This document shows positions 7,552 to 15,483 of a stretch of 64,000 nucleotides of DNA, in pieces. How positions within the stretch are numbered: the stretch's first letter is position 1; each line of letters opens with the position of its first letter. Below the pieces are notes generated by a model. It had not been told where the DNA came from, ran no database searches, and was given only the letters and a program-made list of their open reading frames with translations. The position numbers were made by a program, and so were the translations under genes. The DNA is from Gemmatimonadota bacterium (GTDB lineage Bacteria; Gemmatimonadota; Gemmatimonadetes; Longimicrobiales; Gaopeijiaceae): NCBI GenBank assembly GCA_013002885.1, contig JABDLS010000099.1:1-64000 (forward strand). Direction: 5' to 3'.

Positions 7552-10046
7552 TCGTCGCGCACCTCTCGGACCTGCACCTCGGTTTCCGGGCCTACGGCAG
7601 GATCGAGCAGGGTGCGAACATGCGGGAGCGCGACGTCGCGGCGGCATTCGAACGGGCGGTCCAGGCCGTCGTGGGCTTGAAGCCCGATGCTGTCGTCGTG
7701 GCTGGAGACGTATTCGATCGCCCCGATCCCCCGGCGAGCGCCGTCATTGCCCTTGCTCGGGGACTGGAGACCCTCCGGGTGGCGCTTCCCGAGACGCCGG
7801 TCCTGATGGTGGCGGGTCCCAGGGACACGTCTCGACGCCCCGGCGATCCGGGGGCACTGGCCGTGCTCGACACCTTTCCCAACGTCGAAGCGGCCACCGG
7901 ACTGACGCGATCGATCCTCATCGATCGTCTCGGGCTCCATGCTTGCCTCGTGCCATACCGATCGGTCATTCGGCGACCGCCCGCTCCTCCGGATCCCGAC
8001 CCGAGAATGCGATGGAACCTGCTCGTCCTCCATGCGGAGGTAGGGCGGGGCGAGCAGGGACTGGTCGTCGATCCCGCCGAATGGGACTACGTGGCCCTCG
8101 GCGGGGAGCACGCCCGAACGACCCTGGCCGGCCACGTCCGGTATCCGGGATCTCTGGAGCGGGTTGCCCTCGACCCATGGAAGGAGGCCGCCGACGAGAA
8201 GGGCTTCCTCGTCGCCGACCTGAGCAGGGCCGAGGTCGACTTCCACGCCATCCCCGGCCGACCCGTAGTCGCCCTCGCTCCCATCAAAGTGGCGCCAGGC
8301 GACAGCGAGCGCGTCCGCCGAAGGGTTGGAGAGGTCGCTCGAGAGGTCCCTGGAGGGATCGCAGACAAGATTGTGCGGATGAGGCTTCAAGGGGCGACGC
8401 CCTTCGACGTATTGGCTCTTCAAGGCGAGCCCCTGCAGGCCCTGCGGAGCGAAGCCCTTCACCTCGTCGTCGAGGCGGGCAGAGACCTGCGGGTGCCCGC
8501 CGAGGCGAGGAGCCCGGCGGCCGCTCCGCGGCTGCTCCGGGAGGCCGTCCTCGCCGAACTGGAACGCGACGGAACGGACTCGGAGGAGGCAGCGCAGGTG
8601 GTGGCCGAAGTCATCCCGGACGTGTCCTACAGTGCGATCGATCGTCCCCACGGCGACGTCGATGCCCTGGACGGAGAGATTGCTGGACTGGGTCGGCTCT
8701 CCACCTCCGTGCCACCAGGGCTTACGGCGGTGTTGGGCGGCGATGGACGCGCGAGGCGGGCCGTCGCCCAGTTCTTCGTGGAGTCGGGCTCGACAGGGCC
8801 TGAGGGCGCCATCGCGCGATGGTGGCGGGGCGAGCCCGTCGAGACGCTGGAGGGAGCCTTTCGGCGGGCATCCGACGCGGTGGCCGAGAGCCGTGGTCTG
8901 GGTCTCGTGGATCAGGCTCTGGAGACCCTGGGCGCTCGCAGCGTGCCATCGTCGGAACAGGATTTGCCCCGGGAGCGTCCGGTGGGGGGGGCGGTCCGGG
9001 TGGATCCCGACCATCTCCAGATGGAGTTCGACACCGCCCGGAAGGAACTGCTGGCCACTCGCGCTGACGCGACCGAGGTCGATGGAGACCTGGAGGTGGC
9101 CACGATGGACTGGCACCGGGAGCGGCAAGATGCGGAGACGACCCTCCACGCCTACCGCGACCGCGCCCGGGAGCTGAGGTCCCGAATCCGCCAGATGGAA
9201 GTGGCAGGCCCCGAAGCGCCTTGTCCGACCTGTGGTCGTGTACTGGAGAGCCACTACGACGAGGTGCTGGCGAAACTCCGCGATCAGTACGAGTCGGTGG
9301 TTCAGGACGGCAGCTGGTGGCGAAGCCGGTGGGAGCAGCTCGAGCCCAAGCCTGGACACCTTCGTGACCTCGAGCGTCGCTCGCTGACCCTCCACGCCAC
9401 TGTAGAGGCTGGGTCGGAGCGCGTGGAGCTCCTCCGGGCACGACTCGGGGAGTATGAGGAGGCGTGGACGCCGGCTTCGGGGGCGGAGGTCGAAGGGGTT
9501 CGGGGTGGGGTAGTGACGGCGTTGAATCGCGTGCGGACCGCCCGACGCACCCGTGCCATCGACCTCCTCCTCGACAGGGCCTCACGTTTCGTATCGAGGA
9601 TTTCGGGAGCGCGTATCCTCGCCGTCACCGTCGTCGACGACACCGTCCACCTACAAGGCAGCGAGGGCGTCCTGACACCCTTGTCCGAGGAGGACCTCGG
9701 GGCCGGCCGCATGGCGTTGAGGCTCGCCGCCGCGTCCCTCCTCGCCGGCCGCGGCAGCGTCGTCGCGTCACTCGCGGTGGAGCAGCCCTTCGACCGTTTG
9801 GACGAGGAAGCCCGCATCCGCACCCTGGTGCTCACGAAAGGGCTCCTCCGAGAGATCCCCCGCATCGTCCTCTTCAGCCGGGGAGACGCTGTCGAGGCCC
9901 GTCCGGAGCTCTTCGACTACCTCCTCGAGGTTCGAGACGAGGGGTCGTTGTCCGGTCCGGTCCTGAAGCCTGCGCCGTCCGGCCCGGGGCGGGTGGCCCT
10001 GCGCCCGGCTGTGCGGCGCCGGCCGGCGGCTGCCGGCGAGGGCTGA
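7548..10046 (+). CDS. single-chain Mre11-Rad50-like fusion with degenerate nuclease and ATPase motifs
   Basis: 832 aa; GTG start in a GTGA junction with the preceding gene. Residues 1-240 match an SbcD/Mre11 metallophosphoesterase: SDLHLGF (7-13), GDVFD (53-57), LHAEV (161-165), then YVALGGEHA. The metal motifs usually read GNHD and GHxH, but here they are GPRDT (90-94) and GGEH (185-188). Residues about 390-780 match Rad50/SbcC: a Walker A-like position GGDGRARR lacking Lys-Ser/Thr, a coiled coil with a zinc hook CPTCG (559-563), a signature-like LSEEDLGAG, and a Walker B position LAVEQPFDRLDEE where Asp-Glu has become Glu-Gln. I infer a structural DNA- or end-binding protein, or a regulator, rather than an active ATP-driven nuclease. 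Confidence 0.8.
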   Translation: MIVAHLSDLHLGFRAYGRIEQGANMRERDVAAAFERAVQAVVGLKPDAVVVAGDVFDRPDPPASAVIALARGLETLRVALPETPVLMVAGPRDTSRRPGDPGALAVLDTFPNVEAATGLTRSILIDRLGLHACLVPYRSVIRRPPAPPDPDPRMRWNLLVLHAEVGRGEQGLVVDPAEWDYVALGGEHARTTLAGHVRYPGSLERVALDPWKEAADEKGFLVADLSRAEVDFHAIPGRPVVALAPIKVAPGDSERVRRRVGEVAREVPGGIADKIVRMRLQGATPFDVLALQGEPLQALRSEALHLVVEAGRDLRVPAEARSPAAAPRLLREAVLAELERDGTDSEEAAQVVAEVIPDVSYSAIDRPHGDVDALDGEIAGLGRLSTSVPPGLTAVLGGDGRARRAVAQFFVESGSTGPEGAIARWWRGEPVETLEGAFRRASDAVAESRGLGLVDQALETLGARSVPSSEQDLPRERPVGGAVRVDPDHLQMEFDTARKELLATRADATEVDGDLEVATMDWHRERQDAETTLHAYRDRARELRSRIRQMEVAGPEAPCPTCGRVLESHYDEVLAKLRDQYESVVQDGSWWRSRWEQLEPKPGHLRDLERRSLTLHATVEAGSERVELLRARLGEYEEAWTPASGAEVEGVRGGVVTALNRVRTARRTRAIDLLLDRASRFVSRISGARILAVTVVDDTVHLQGSEGVLTPLSEEDLGAGRMALRLAAASLLAGRGSVVASLAVEQPFDRLDEEARIRTLVLTKGLLREIPRIVLFSRGDAVEARPELFDYLLEVRDEGSLSGPVLKPAPSGPGRVALRPAVRRRPAAAGEG

Positions 10047-10061
10047 TTGGCGGCAGCCGCC
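10025..10061 (+). terminator. GC-rich hairpin over the stop codon of the Mre11-Rad50-like gene
   Basis: Perfect 11-bp arms (10025-10035 and 10051-10061) with a 15-nt loop that contains the TGA at 10044-10046. There is no T run, so it may act as an intrinsic pause, a 3'-end stabiliser or a Rho-dependent end. A second, weaker 7-bp hairpin lies at 10105-10127 in the following gap. Confidence 0.4.
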
Positions 10062-10199
10062 CACCACGCGGTGGCCCCCGGTTGCGTGGCCATGGCTCGC
10101 CGCTGCAACTTTCGCCCTCGAAGTTGCGTCTAAGTCAGTGAGAAGACCGAGGCGTCCAGGGGGATGCCTCCGCAGTTGGGAATCGGGGACATGGGTCAG

Positions 10200-10523
10200 A
10201 TGATGACAATCTTGATACCCGCCACAGTCGCGGCCGTCCTCGGGGGCTTCGCCCTGAGGATCTGGTACCGCCGTTGGAAGCAGCAGCGGATCGAAGCCAA
10301 CCGGAAGGTCGAGGCACCCAACTCGTACTACTCGTCCAGAGGCGTCCGTCAGCAGGAGGACCGTGAGCGTTGGCACAGCATCAAAGTCGGCACGCTCCAC
10401 CCGCTCAACCGCGAAGAGGTTCTGCGCCTCCTCGACGTCGTCGACGAGGACGGGGTGAGTTCGCTGTCGCGCAAGGACCGGCTCTTCCTCGACAACATGA
10501 CCCTTCCCCGCATGGGGGTTTGA
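10200..10523 (+). CDS. small membrane-anchored protein of unknown function
   Basis: About 107 aa with one N-terminal hydrophobic segment (MMTILIPATVAAVLGGFALRI) followed by a basic stretch YRRWKQQRIEANRK and a soluble tail that ends HPLNREEVLRLLDVVDEDG...LSRKDRLFLDNM. This gives a single-pass protein with a cytoplasmic helical domain. The ATG at 10200 is chosen because GGGGA at 10185-10189 lies ten bases upstream; in-frame ATGs at 10164 and 10191 give longer versions, but a G-run directly abuts the first and GGGGA nearly abuts the second. It follows the Mre11-Rad50-like gene and may belong to its transcript. No family recognised. Confidence 0.65.
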   Translation: MMTILIPATVAAVLGGFALRIWYRRWKQQRIEANRKVEAPNSYYSSRGVRQQEDRERWHSIKVGTLHPLNREEVLRLLDVVDEDGVSSLSRKDRLFLDNMTLPRMGV

Positions 10524-10535
10524 CGACGGGGTCGG

Positions 10536-10916
10536 TCAGCGACCGAGGGCAGCCGTCGCGACGATCTCCAGCACGTAGGGATCCCGGAACCGCTTGACGG
10601 GCACAATGGCTCGCGCGGGCTTGTGGTCGCCCATGACCTCCGCATAGACCTGGTTGACCGGGCCCCAGTGCTCGACGTCGGAAACGAAGATCTCCATGCG
10701 GACGACGGAGTCGAGTCCGGAGCCTGCCGCCTCGAGGACCTTTTCGACGTTCTTCAGAGCCTGCCGGGCCTGTTCGGCAGGACCCCCGATGTCGCCGTCC
10801 GGGTTCGCCGGATCGTGTCCGAGCATGCCCGCTACGTAGACGACGCCCCCGTAGACGACGGCTTGGCTGTAGTGACCGGCGGGCTGGGGAGCGGCATCGG
10901 TATGGATGTACTTCAT
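10536..10916 (-). CDS. RidA/YjgF/UK114 family enamine/imine deaminase
   Basis: 126 aa, the usual family length. Members hydrolyse reactive enamine/imine intermediates released by PLP enzymes or amine oxidases. Family features: GHYSQAVVYGGVVYVAG near the N-terminus, the long helix with KNVEKVLEAAGSGLDSVVR, and the conserved arginine in KPARAIVPVKR. The ATG at 10916 gives the canonical N-terminus; the 5-nt gap to the upstream FAD-dependent oxidase gene on the same strand indicates one transcript. Its neighbour should generate an imine, the expected substrate type. RidA versus another Rid subfamily is not settled. Confidence 0.9.
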   Translation of the reverse strand: MKYIHTDAAPQPAGHYSQAVVYGGVVYVAGMLGHDPANPDGDIGGPAEQARQALKNVEKVLEAAGSGLDSVVRMEIFVSDVEHWGPVNQVYAEVMGDHKPARAIVPVKRFRDPYVLEIVATAALGR

Positions 10917-10921
10917 TCTTC

Positions 10922-12103
10922 TTATCCTCTGGAGTCCAGGAGTCGGGCTTCTTCGCTCTTCACCGCTTCGGGCACTCGCCACCGGAAGCGTTGAGTCCAC
11001 GGGTTTGTTCGCCCTTCCACGGCGTCGGCGATGATGCCGCCGAGGACCGGCGCAAACTTGAACCCGTGGCCGCTTCCACCGGCGGCTATCGTCAGGTCTT
11101 CTCGGCCCGGGACCCGGTCGATGAGCAGATCGCCGTCGCGGCTGTCACAGTACATGCAGACACGCGATCCCACGAGAGGAGCCTCGGCCAAGGACGGAAT
11201 GGCGTGGCCCAGAAAGCGGCGGGCGAGGGCGACGTGGTCGACGGGTACGGCTCCCCGTCCCCCGGGGAGAACCGGGCGGCCCGGTCCGTGATGCCCGAGT
11301 TTGAGCCGCCTGTCTTCCAGGGCCGGAAAGCCGTACCAGCCGGATCCGGCGATATCGGCCGCGAAGGGCGGGAACGACGGGCCTCGGTAGTCGTCCGGCT
11401 CCTCGACCCCGAAGTGCAGCACCGGCTGGGCGACGGCGGCAAGAAGAGGCGCCGTTTCGGGGACGAGCTCCGGCGTCCATGCCCCTGCGCAAACGACGAC
11501 GTGGTCGGGCCGGAGGGTTTCACCGGTTGTGAGTCGCAAGTCCAAGCCCGTGCTCTGGCCATCGTACGTCAGCTGCGCCACCGAGCCCCGACCCGACCGC
11601 ACACCCGCCCCGGCGGCCTCCAGCGAAAGCCTCTGGACCACCGCCCCGCTCTCGGCCCACCCTCCCCGCGGGCTGAGGTATCCGTCGAAGTACTCGTCGG
11701 CGTTCCACTTGGGGTAGCGGCGGCGGAGCTTGTCGGCGCTGAGCCGTGACGGCTCGTATCCGCGTTCCAGAAGGACCCGACGACTCTCGTACTCGAAACC
11801 CCCCGGCTCCATGGCCCCCGCCGCGAGGACGAGGAAGCCCTCGTCGTGGTAGAGGGGCCGGGGCCAATCGAGGTTCCACCGCTCCCAACCCTCCAAGGCG
11901 GCCTCTGCGAGCTCGTGGTAGAACACATCGGAGCCATAGTCCATCCGGATCATCTTGCTGATGTCTGTGGAGGATGCATCCGGGTGGGGTACGGGCCCCC
12001 GGTCCAGGAGTGTCACCGTCCAGCCGCGGAGGGCCAACTCCCATGCTGCCGTCACCCCGAAGGCGCCGGCACCGACGACGACGATATCGCGTCCTGATGT
12101 CAT
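10922..12103 (-). CDS. FAD-dependent amine oxidase, monomeric sarcosine oxidase/N-methyltryptophan oxidase-like
   Basis: 393 aa flavoprotein of the DAO superfamily. Residues near the N-terminus carry the dinucleotide motif VVVGAGAFGVTAAWELALRG followed by LLDRG. RVCMYCDSRDGDLLIDRVPG near residue 325 corresponds to the MSOX region where a cysteine binds FAD covalently, and IAAGGSGHGFKFAPVLG is the C-terminal flavin loop. Expected reaction: oxidation of a secondary or N-methyl amine to an imine plus H2O2. The start at 12103 places the flavin motif about six residues in. It is followed by ridA on the same strand and is divergent from an ornithine cyclodeaminase-like gene. Exact amine substrate unknown. 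Confidence 0.87.
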   Translation of the reverse strand: MTSGRDIVVVGAGAFGVTAAWELALRGWTVTLLDRGPVPHPDASSTDISKMIRMDYGSDVFYHELAEAALEGWERWNLDWPRPLYHDEGFLVLAAGAMEPGGFEYESRRVLLERGYEPSRLSADKLRRRYPKWNADEYFDGYLSPRGGWAESGAVVQRLSLEAAGAGVRSGRGSVAQLTYDGQSTGLDLRLTTGETLRPDHVVVCAGAWTPELVPETAPLLAAVAQPVLHFGVEEPDDYRGPSFPPFAADIAGSGWYGFPALEDRRLKLGHHGPGRPVLPGGRGAVPVDHVALARRFLGHAIPSLAEAPLVGSRVCMYCDSRDGDLLIDRVPGREDLTIAAGGSGHGFKFAPVLGGIIADAVEGRTNPWTQRFRWRVPEAVKSEEARLLDSRG

Positions 12104-12129
12104 CGGACTATCATGGAGTCTTCGCCCGC

Positions 12130-13122
12130 ATGCCCGCCACACCCGTCACCGCGATGAAGCTCAGAATCCTCTCTGCCGCCGACGTCCGGACGGCCGTCGA
12201 TATGCCTGCCGCCATCGACGCCATGAGGGACGCGTTCAGAGCGCTTTCGTCTGGCAAGGCTACCGTGCCGGTGCGATTGGCGCTGGAGACCCGACACGGC
12301 GTCAGCCTCTTCATGCCCGCCCACCTCCAGGCACCGGACCGTGTGGCGGCGAAGGTGGTGTCTGTGAACCCGGGCAACGCCTCCCGCGGCTTGCCGGCCA
12401 TCCACGCTGTCGTGCTGGTCGTGGAACCCGAGACGGGACAGCCCAGCGCCCTCATGGACGGAACCTGGCTGACGGCCCTTCGGACCGGAGCCGTTGGCGG
12501 GCTGGCTGCTGATCTTCTTGCCCGCCCTGACGCCCGCACTGTCGCCCTCTTCGGGGCGGGTGTTCAGGCGCGGACCCAGCTCGACGCAGTGCGATGCGTC
12601 CGCGACATCGAGGAGGTCCGAATCGTGTCCAGGACCGGAGAGAGCGCCGACAGTCTGGTGTCGGAGATCGAAGGAGTTCGCGCCCACCGCGTGGACGACC
12701 CGGCAGCGGCAGTGGCCGGGGCGGACATCGTCATCGCCGCGACGAGCAGCGCGACACCCGTCTTCGACGGATCTCTCATCGAGGCCGGAACCCACGTCAC
12801 GGGGGTGGGCTCCTACACCACCGCGATGCGGGAGGTGGATACCGAGCTCGTCCGCCGATCTCGCGTCATCGTCGATCAGCGAGAAGCCATTCTGGACGAG
12901 GCAGGGGATATCGCAGGACCCATCGCCGACGGAGCCCTCGACGAGTCGGTCATGGTCGCCGAACTCGGCGACGTCGTACTGGGTCGGATCCCGGGTCGGA
13001 CGGGGAACGAGGAAATCACGTTCTTCAAGTCGGTGGGCAACGCAGTTCAGGACGTGGCGGTGGCGGCACGTGTCCTGGAAGTAGCCGAGCGGGACGGCCT
13101 GGGCACCACCGTCGAGCTCTAG
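12130..13122 (+). CDS. ornithine cyclodeaminase/mu-crystallin family protein
   Basis: 330 aa NAD(P)-dependent enzyme. The family includes ornithine cyclodeaminase, alanine dehydrogenase and ketimine reductase. Seen: N-terminal ILSAADVRTAVDMPAAIDAMRDAF, the substrate-side arginine in WLTALRTGAVGGLAADLLA, and the Rossmann motif VALFGAGVQARTQLDAV, then ADIVIAATSSATPVF. The ATG at 12130 is preferred for the GGAG at 12115-12118; ATG 12154 also fits the family start. It is divergent, at 26 bp, from the sarcosine-oxidase-like gene, suggesting joint imine/amino acid metabolism. Its stop overlaps the stop of the convergent DUF2723 gene by 4 bp. Confidence 0.87.
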   Translation: MPATPVTAMKLRILSAADVRTAVDMPAAIDAMRDAFRALSSGKATVPVRLALETRHGVSLFMPAHLQAPDRVAAKVVSVNPGNASRGLPAIHAVVLVVEPETGQPSALMDGTWLTALRTGAVGGLAADLLARPDARTVALFGAGVQARTQLDAVRCVRDIEEVRIVSRTGESADSLVSEIEGVRAHRVDDPAAAVAGADIVIAATSSATPVFDGSLIEAGTHVTGVGSYTTAMREVDTELVRRSRVIVDQREAILDEAGDIAGPIADGALDESVMVAELGDVVLGRIPGRTGNEEITFFKSVGNAVQDVAVAARVLEVAERDGLGTTVEL

Positions 13123-15434
13123 GGCGTACCCAGCTCCATCCAAGCCTGATACCGAGCCCGGTACCGGTCGATGGCTTCGGTGTCACCTGACTGGATGGCC
13201 TCCTGGAGGAGGGCGAGGTACACCCAGGCGTAGTAGTTGGGGATCCCTATGGTGGCGATGTCCGGCCAGTGCCCCCACTCGTCGGGCAGACCTCCGCGAT
13301 GGACGAACACTTCGTCTACGAGCAGATGGGTCCGATCAGGGTCGAGCCATTGACCCGTGACGGGCGTCAGCGTCGGATCCTCGAGCTGCACGTACTCACC
13401 TTCTTCTTCGTCCGGGGGGCCGTCGTTCAGTCTGAAGGCCAGGCCTTGTCGCACGAGGTACGGGTCGACACCCAGCGACATGGCCGCGTTGCCCGACGAG
13501 GCGAAGTAGATGGGACGGTCGTCGATGGCGGTGACCATGAGCGTGAGGGCGAATCGCTGCCAGGGGGAGAGGTACTGGCCCCCGGGAATGCGAGCTTCGA
13601 TATCGCCGATCTGCACCACTACCGACTCCTCGACGCGGGCCAGGCCGCCGGCGGCCTCATCGATCTGCTCGTCGGTGAGGGGGATGATGGACTCCGTGGG
13701 ACGTCGGATCTCGTCGATGACGATGGGGGTTCGGTCCCCGGCCTCCGATGCTCGAGTCACGTATGCCGCGCCCGTGTTTTCGAAGGTGTAGGGCCGCTGG
13801 CACTGGATGACGCTCCAGTCCGTCGCCGGATCGACGCCGTCGGGGCAAGGCGCCGTGAGTTGCTTGAGTTGCTTCGTGTACCACGGCGTGTTGAGGTACG
13901 ACGTCACGATGACCGTAACGTCGCGCCGGATACCTTCCACCTCCTGGAGATACCAGAGAGGGAACGTGTCGTTGTCACCATTGGTGAAGAGCACCGAATA
14001 CGGCTCGACGCTCATGAGGAGGTTGTACGCCCAGTCGCGAGCGGCGTAGTCGTCGGTTCGTGTGGCCCACCCCCAGTTGAGGAGCAGTGGAATGAGAGCG
14101 AGTCCCAGAACCGGGCTGGCTTTGGCCAGTGTGACCTTGGCCTCCCTCGCCGCCTCATTCCAGAGGGTCGCCACGCCCATGCCGGCCCAGAGCCCCCATA
14201 CCGAGAACGAAGCGATGAAGAAGTAGTCGCGCTCACGGACCTCGTGGAGGCCACGGTCCTGGACGGGAGCCAGGAGGGAGTACCCGTACTTGAAGTTCAG
14301 GTAGTAGACGAGGGCGATTGAAAGGGTGCCGAAGAGGGTGGCGACGTAGATGAAGCTGGCCTTGTCCCGACGGAGGTGCTCGATGGCGCCCCAGACGCCG
14401 AGCCCGGTGAAGAGCATTGTGAAGGGGAGCCGAACGCGGGGGAAGACGGTGCTCTCTCCGGCCAGTGACCGGGCCCACTGCCAGTCGAAGTACTGCAGGT
14501 AGTTCATCAGCTGGGAGCCCAGCGGCGCCTGTCGGGGAACGAGAGGCGGCTTCACGTACTGGTCGCGGTTCAGCGCCTCGGCCAGGGCCACGCAGCCGGC
14601 TTTGCCGTAGGTGACGATCGCTCCGATGGCCGAGCCGATGTCGGGACAGGTAGGGGCCGCCTCGTTGATTACGGGCCCGAGTCCCGATCGGATGGGAAGA
14701 AAGAGGTGGATGGAGAGGCCGAGGATTGCTGCCCCGATACCGGCAACGTAAAGACGCCAGTTCAGCAGCGTCTGAGGGTGGACCCAGAGAATGAAGAGGC
14801 CGATGGCCGGGGCTGCCAGAAACGCCATGAGGTGGTTCCCGACGCTGAGCGCCAGGATGAACATCATCAGGATGAGGAGGTTATCGTCCTTGCCCTTCCC
14901 CAGATTCTCCTGCCACCGAAAGGCCAACCAGGAGAGGAGGGCGATGGTCAGCAGTGAGACCGTATAGACCTTCTCGTTGACGTTGGACTGGCTCCAGACG
15001 GTGAAGGCCGTCGCGCTCACGAGCACCGCTGCCGACGCGCCCACCAGTCGGAAGGTCCGGTCCTTCGAGAAATACCGGAGGATGTGGTGGACGACGAGGA
15101 ACCAGAGTCCGTGGGTCGTGGCGCTCATGAGGGCGCTGAACAGGTTCACCCTGACGGCCACCGAAAGGCCGAAGGGAGCCAGGAGAAGGGTCCAGGCCTT
15201 GGCCAGAACCACGAATAGCGGGTTCCCCGGCGGATGCGGAATACCGAGGATGTCCGCCGTCGCGATGTACTCGCTGGTGTCCCAGAAAGCCGTCGTCGGC
15301 GCCAACGTGAAGGCGTAGAGGGCGAAGACGGCGAGCGCTGCAATGCCCGCGTACAGGTACGGGGGCTTCAGGTCACGTTCATCGATGGCCGGGACGGCTT
15401 CGCCGTCGGCAGATCGCTTGTCTTCTGTGGCCAT
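13119..15434 (-). CDS. DUF2723 family membrane protein (protein O-mannosyltransferase-like, GT-C fold)
   Basis: 771 aa integral membrane protein. The N-terminal domain has about ten to twelve hydrophobic helices and the DUF2723 signature FWDTSEYIATADILGIPHPPG, whose acidic loop corresponds to the catalytic DE region of GT-C glycosyltransferases. A soluble C-terminal region (about residues 480-771) includes LFTNGDNDTFPLWYLQEVEGIRRDV, typical of the family. Such proteins are thought to transfer sugars from lipid carriers to exported proteins or lipids, but the reaction is not established. It stands alone between convergent and same-strand neighbours. Confidence 0.88.
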   Translation of the reverse strand: MATEDKRSADGEAVPAIDERDLKPPYLYAGIAALAVFALYAFTLAPTTAFWDTSEYIATADILGIPHPPGNPLFVVLAKAWTLLLAPFGLSVAVRVNLFSALMSATTHGLWFLVVHHILRYFSKDRTFRLVGASAAVLVSATAFTVWSQSNVNEKVYTVSLLTIALLSWLAFRWQENLGKGKDDNLLILMMFILALSVGNHLMAFLAAPAIGLFILWVHPQTLLNWRLYVAGIGAAILGLSIHLFLPIRSGLGPVINEAAPTCPDIGSAIGAIVTYGKAGCVALAEALNRDQYVKPPLVPRQAPLGSQLMNYLQYFDWQWARSLAGESTVFPRVRLPFTMLFTGLGVWGAIEHLRRDKASFIYVATLFGTLSIALVYYLNFKYGYSLLAPVQDRGLHEVRERDYFFIASFSVWGLWAGMGVATLWNEAAREAKVTLAKASPVLGLALIPLLLNWGWATRTDDYAARDWAYNLLMSVEPYSVLFTNGDNDTFPLWYLQEVEGIRRDVTVIVTSYLNTPWYTKQLKQLTAPCPDGVDPATDWSVIQCQRPYTFENTGAAYVTRASEAGDRTPIVIDEIRRPTESIIPLTDEQIDEAAGGLARVEESVVVQIGDIEARIPGGQYLSPWQRFALTLMVTAIDDRPIYFASSGNAAMSLGVDPYLVRQGLAFRLNDGPPDEEEGEYVQLEDPTLTPVTGQWLDPDRTHLLVDEVFVHRGGLPDEWGHWPDIATIGIPNYYAWVYLALLQEAIQSGDTEAIDRYRARYQAWMELGTP

Positions 15435-15483
15435 GTTCCGGGGTTCAGCGGTGCGTGTAGCAAGCGTAGAAGATAACCCGTCG

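Noticed and set aside
7236-9395. Leftward open frame of about 720 codons opposite the Mre11-Rad50-like gene
   Set aside because: Composition is typical of antisense reading; the sense frame has clear motifs and coupled start.
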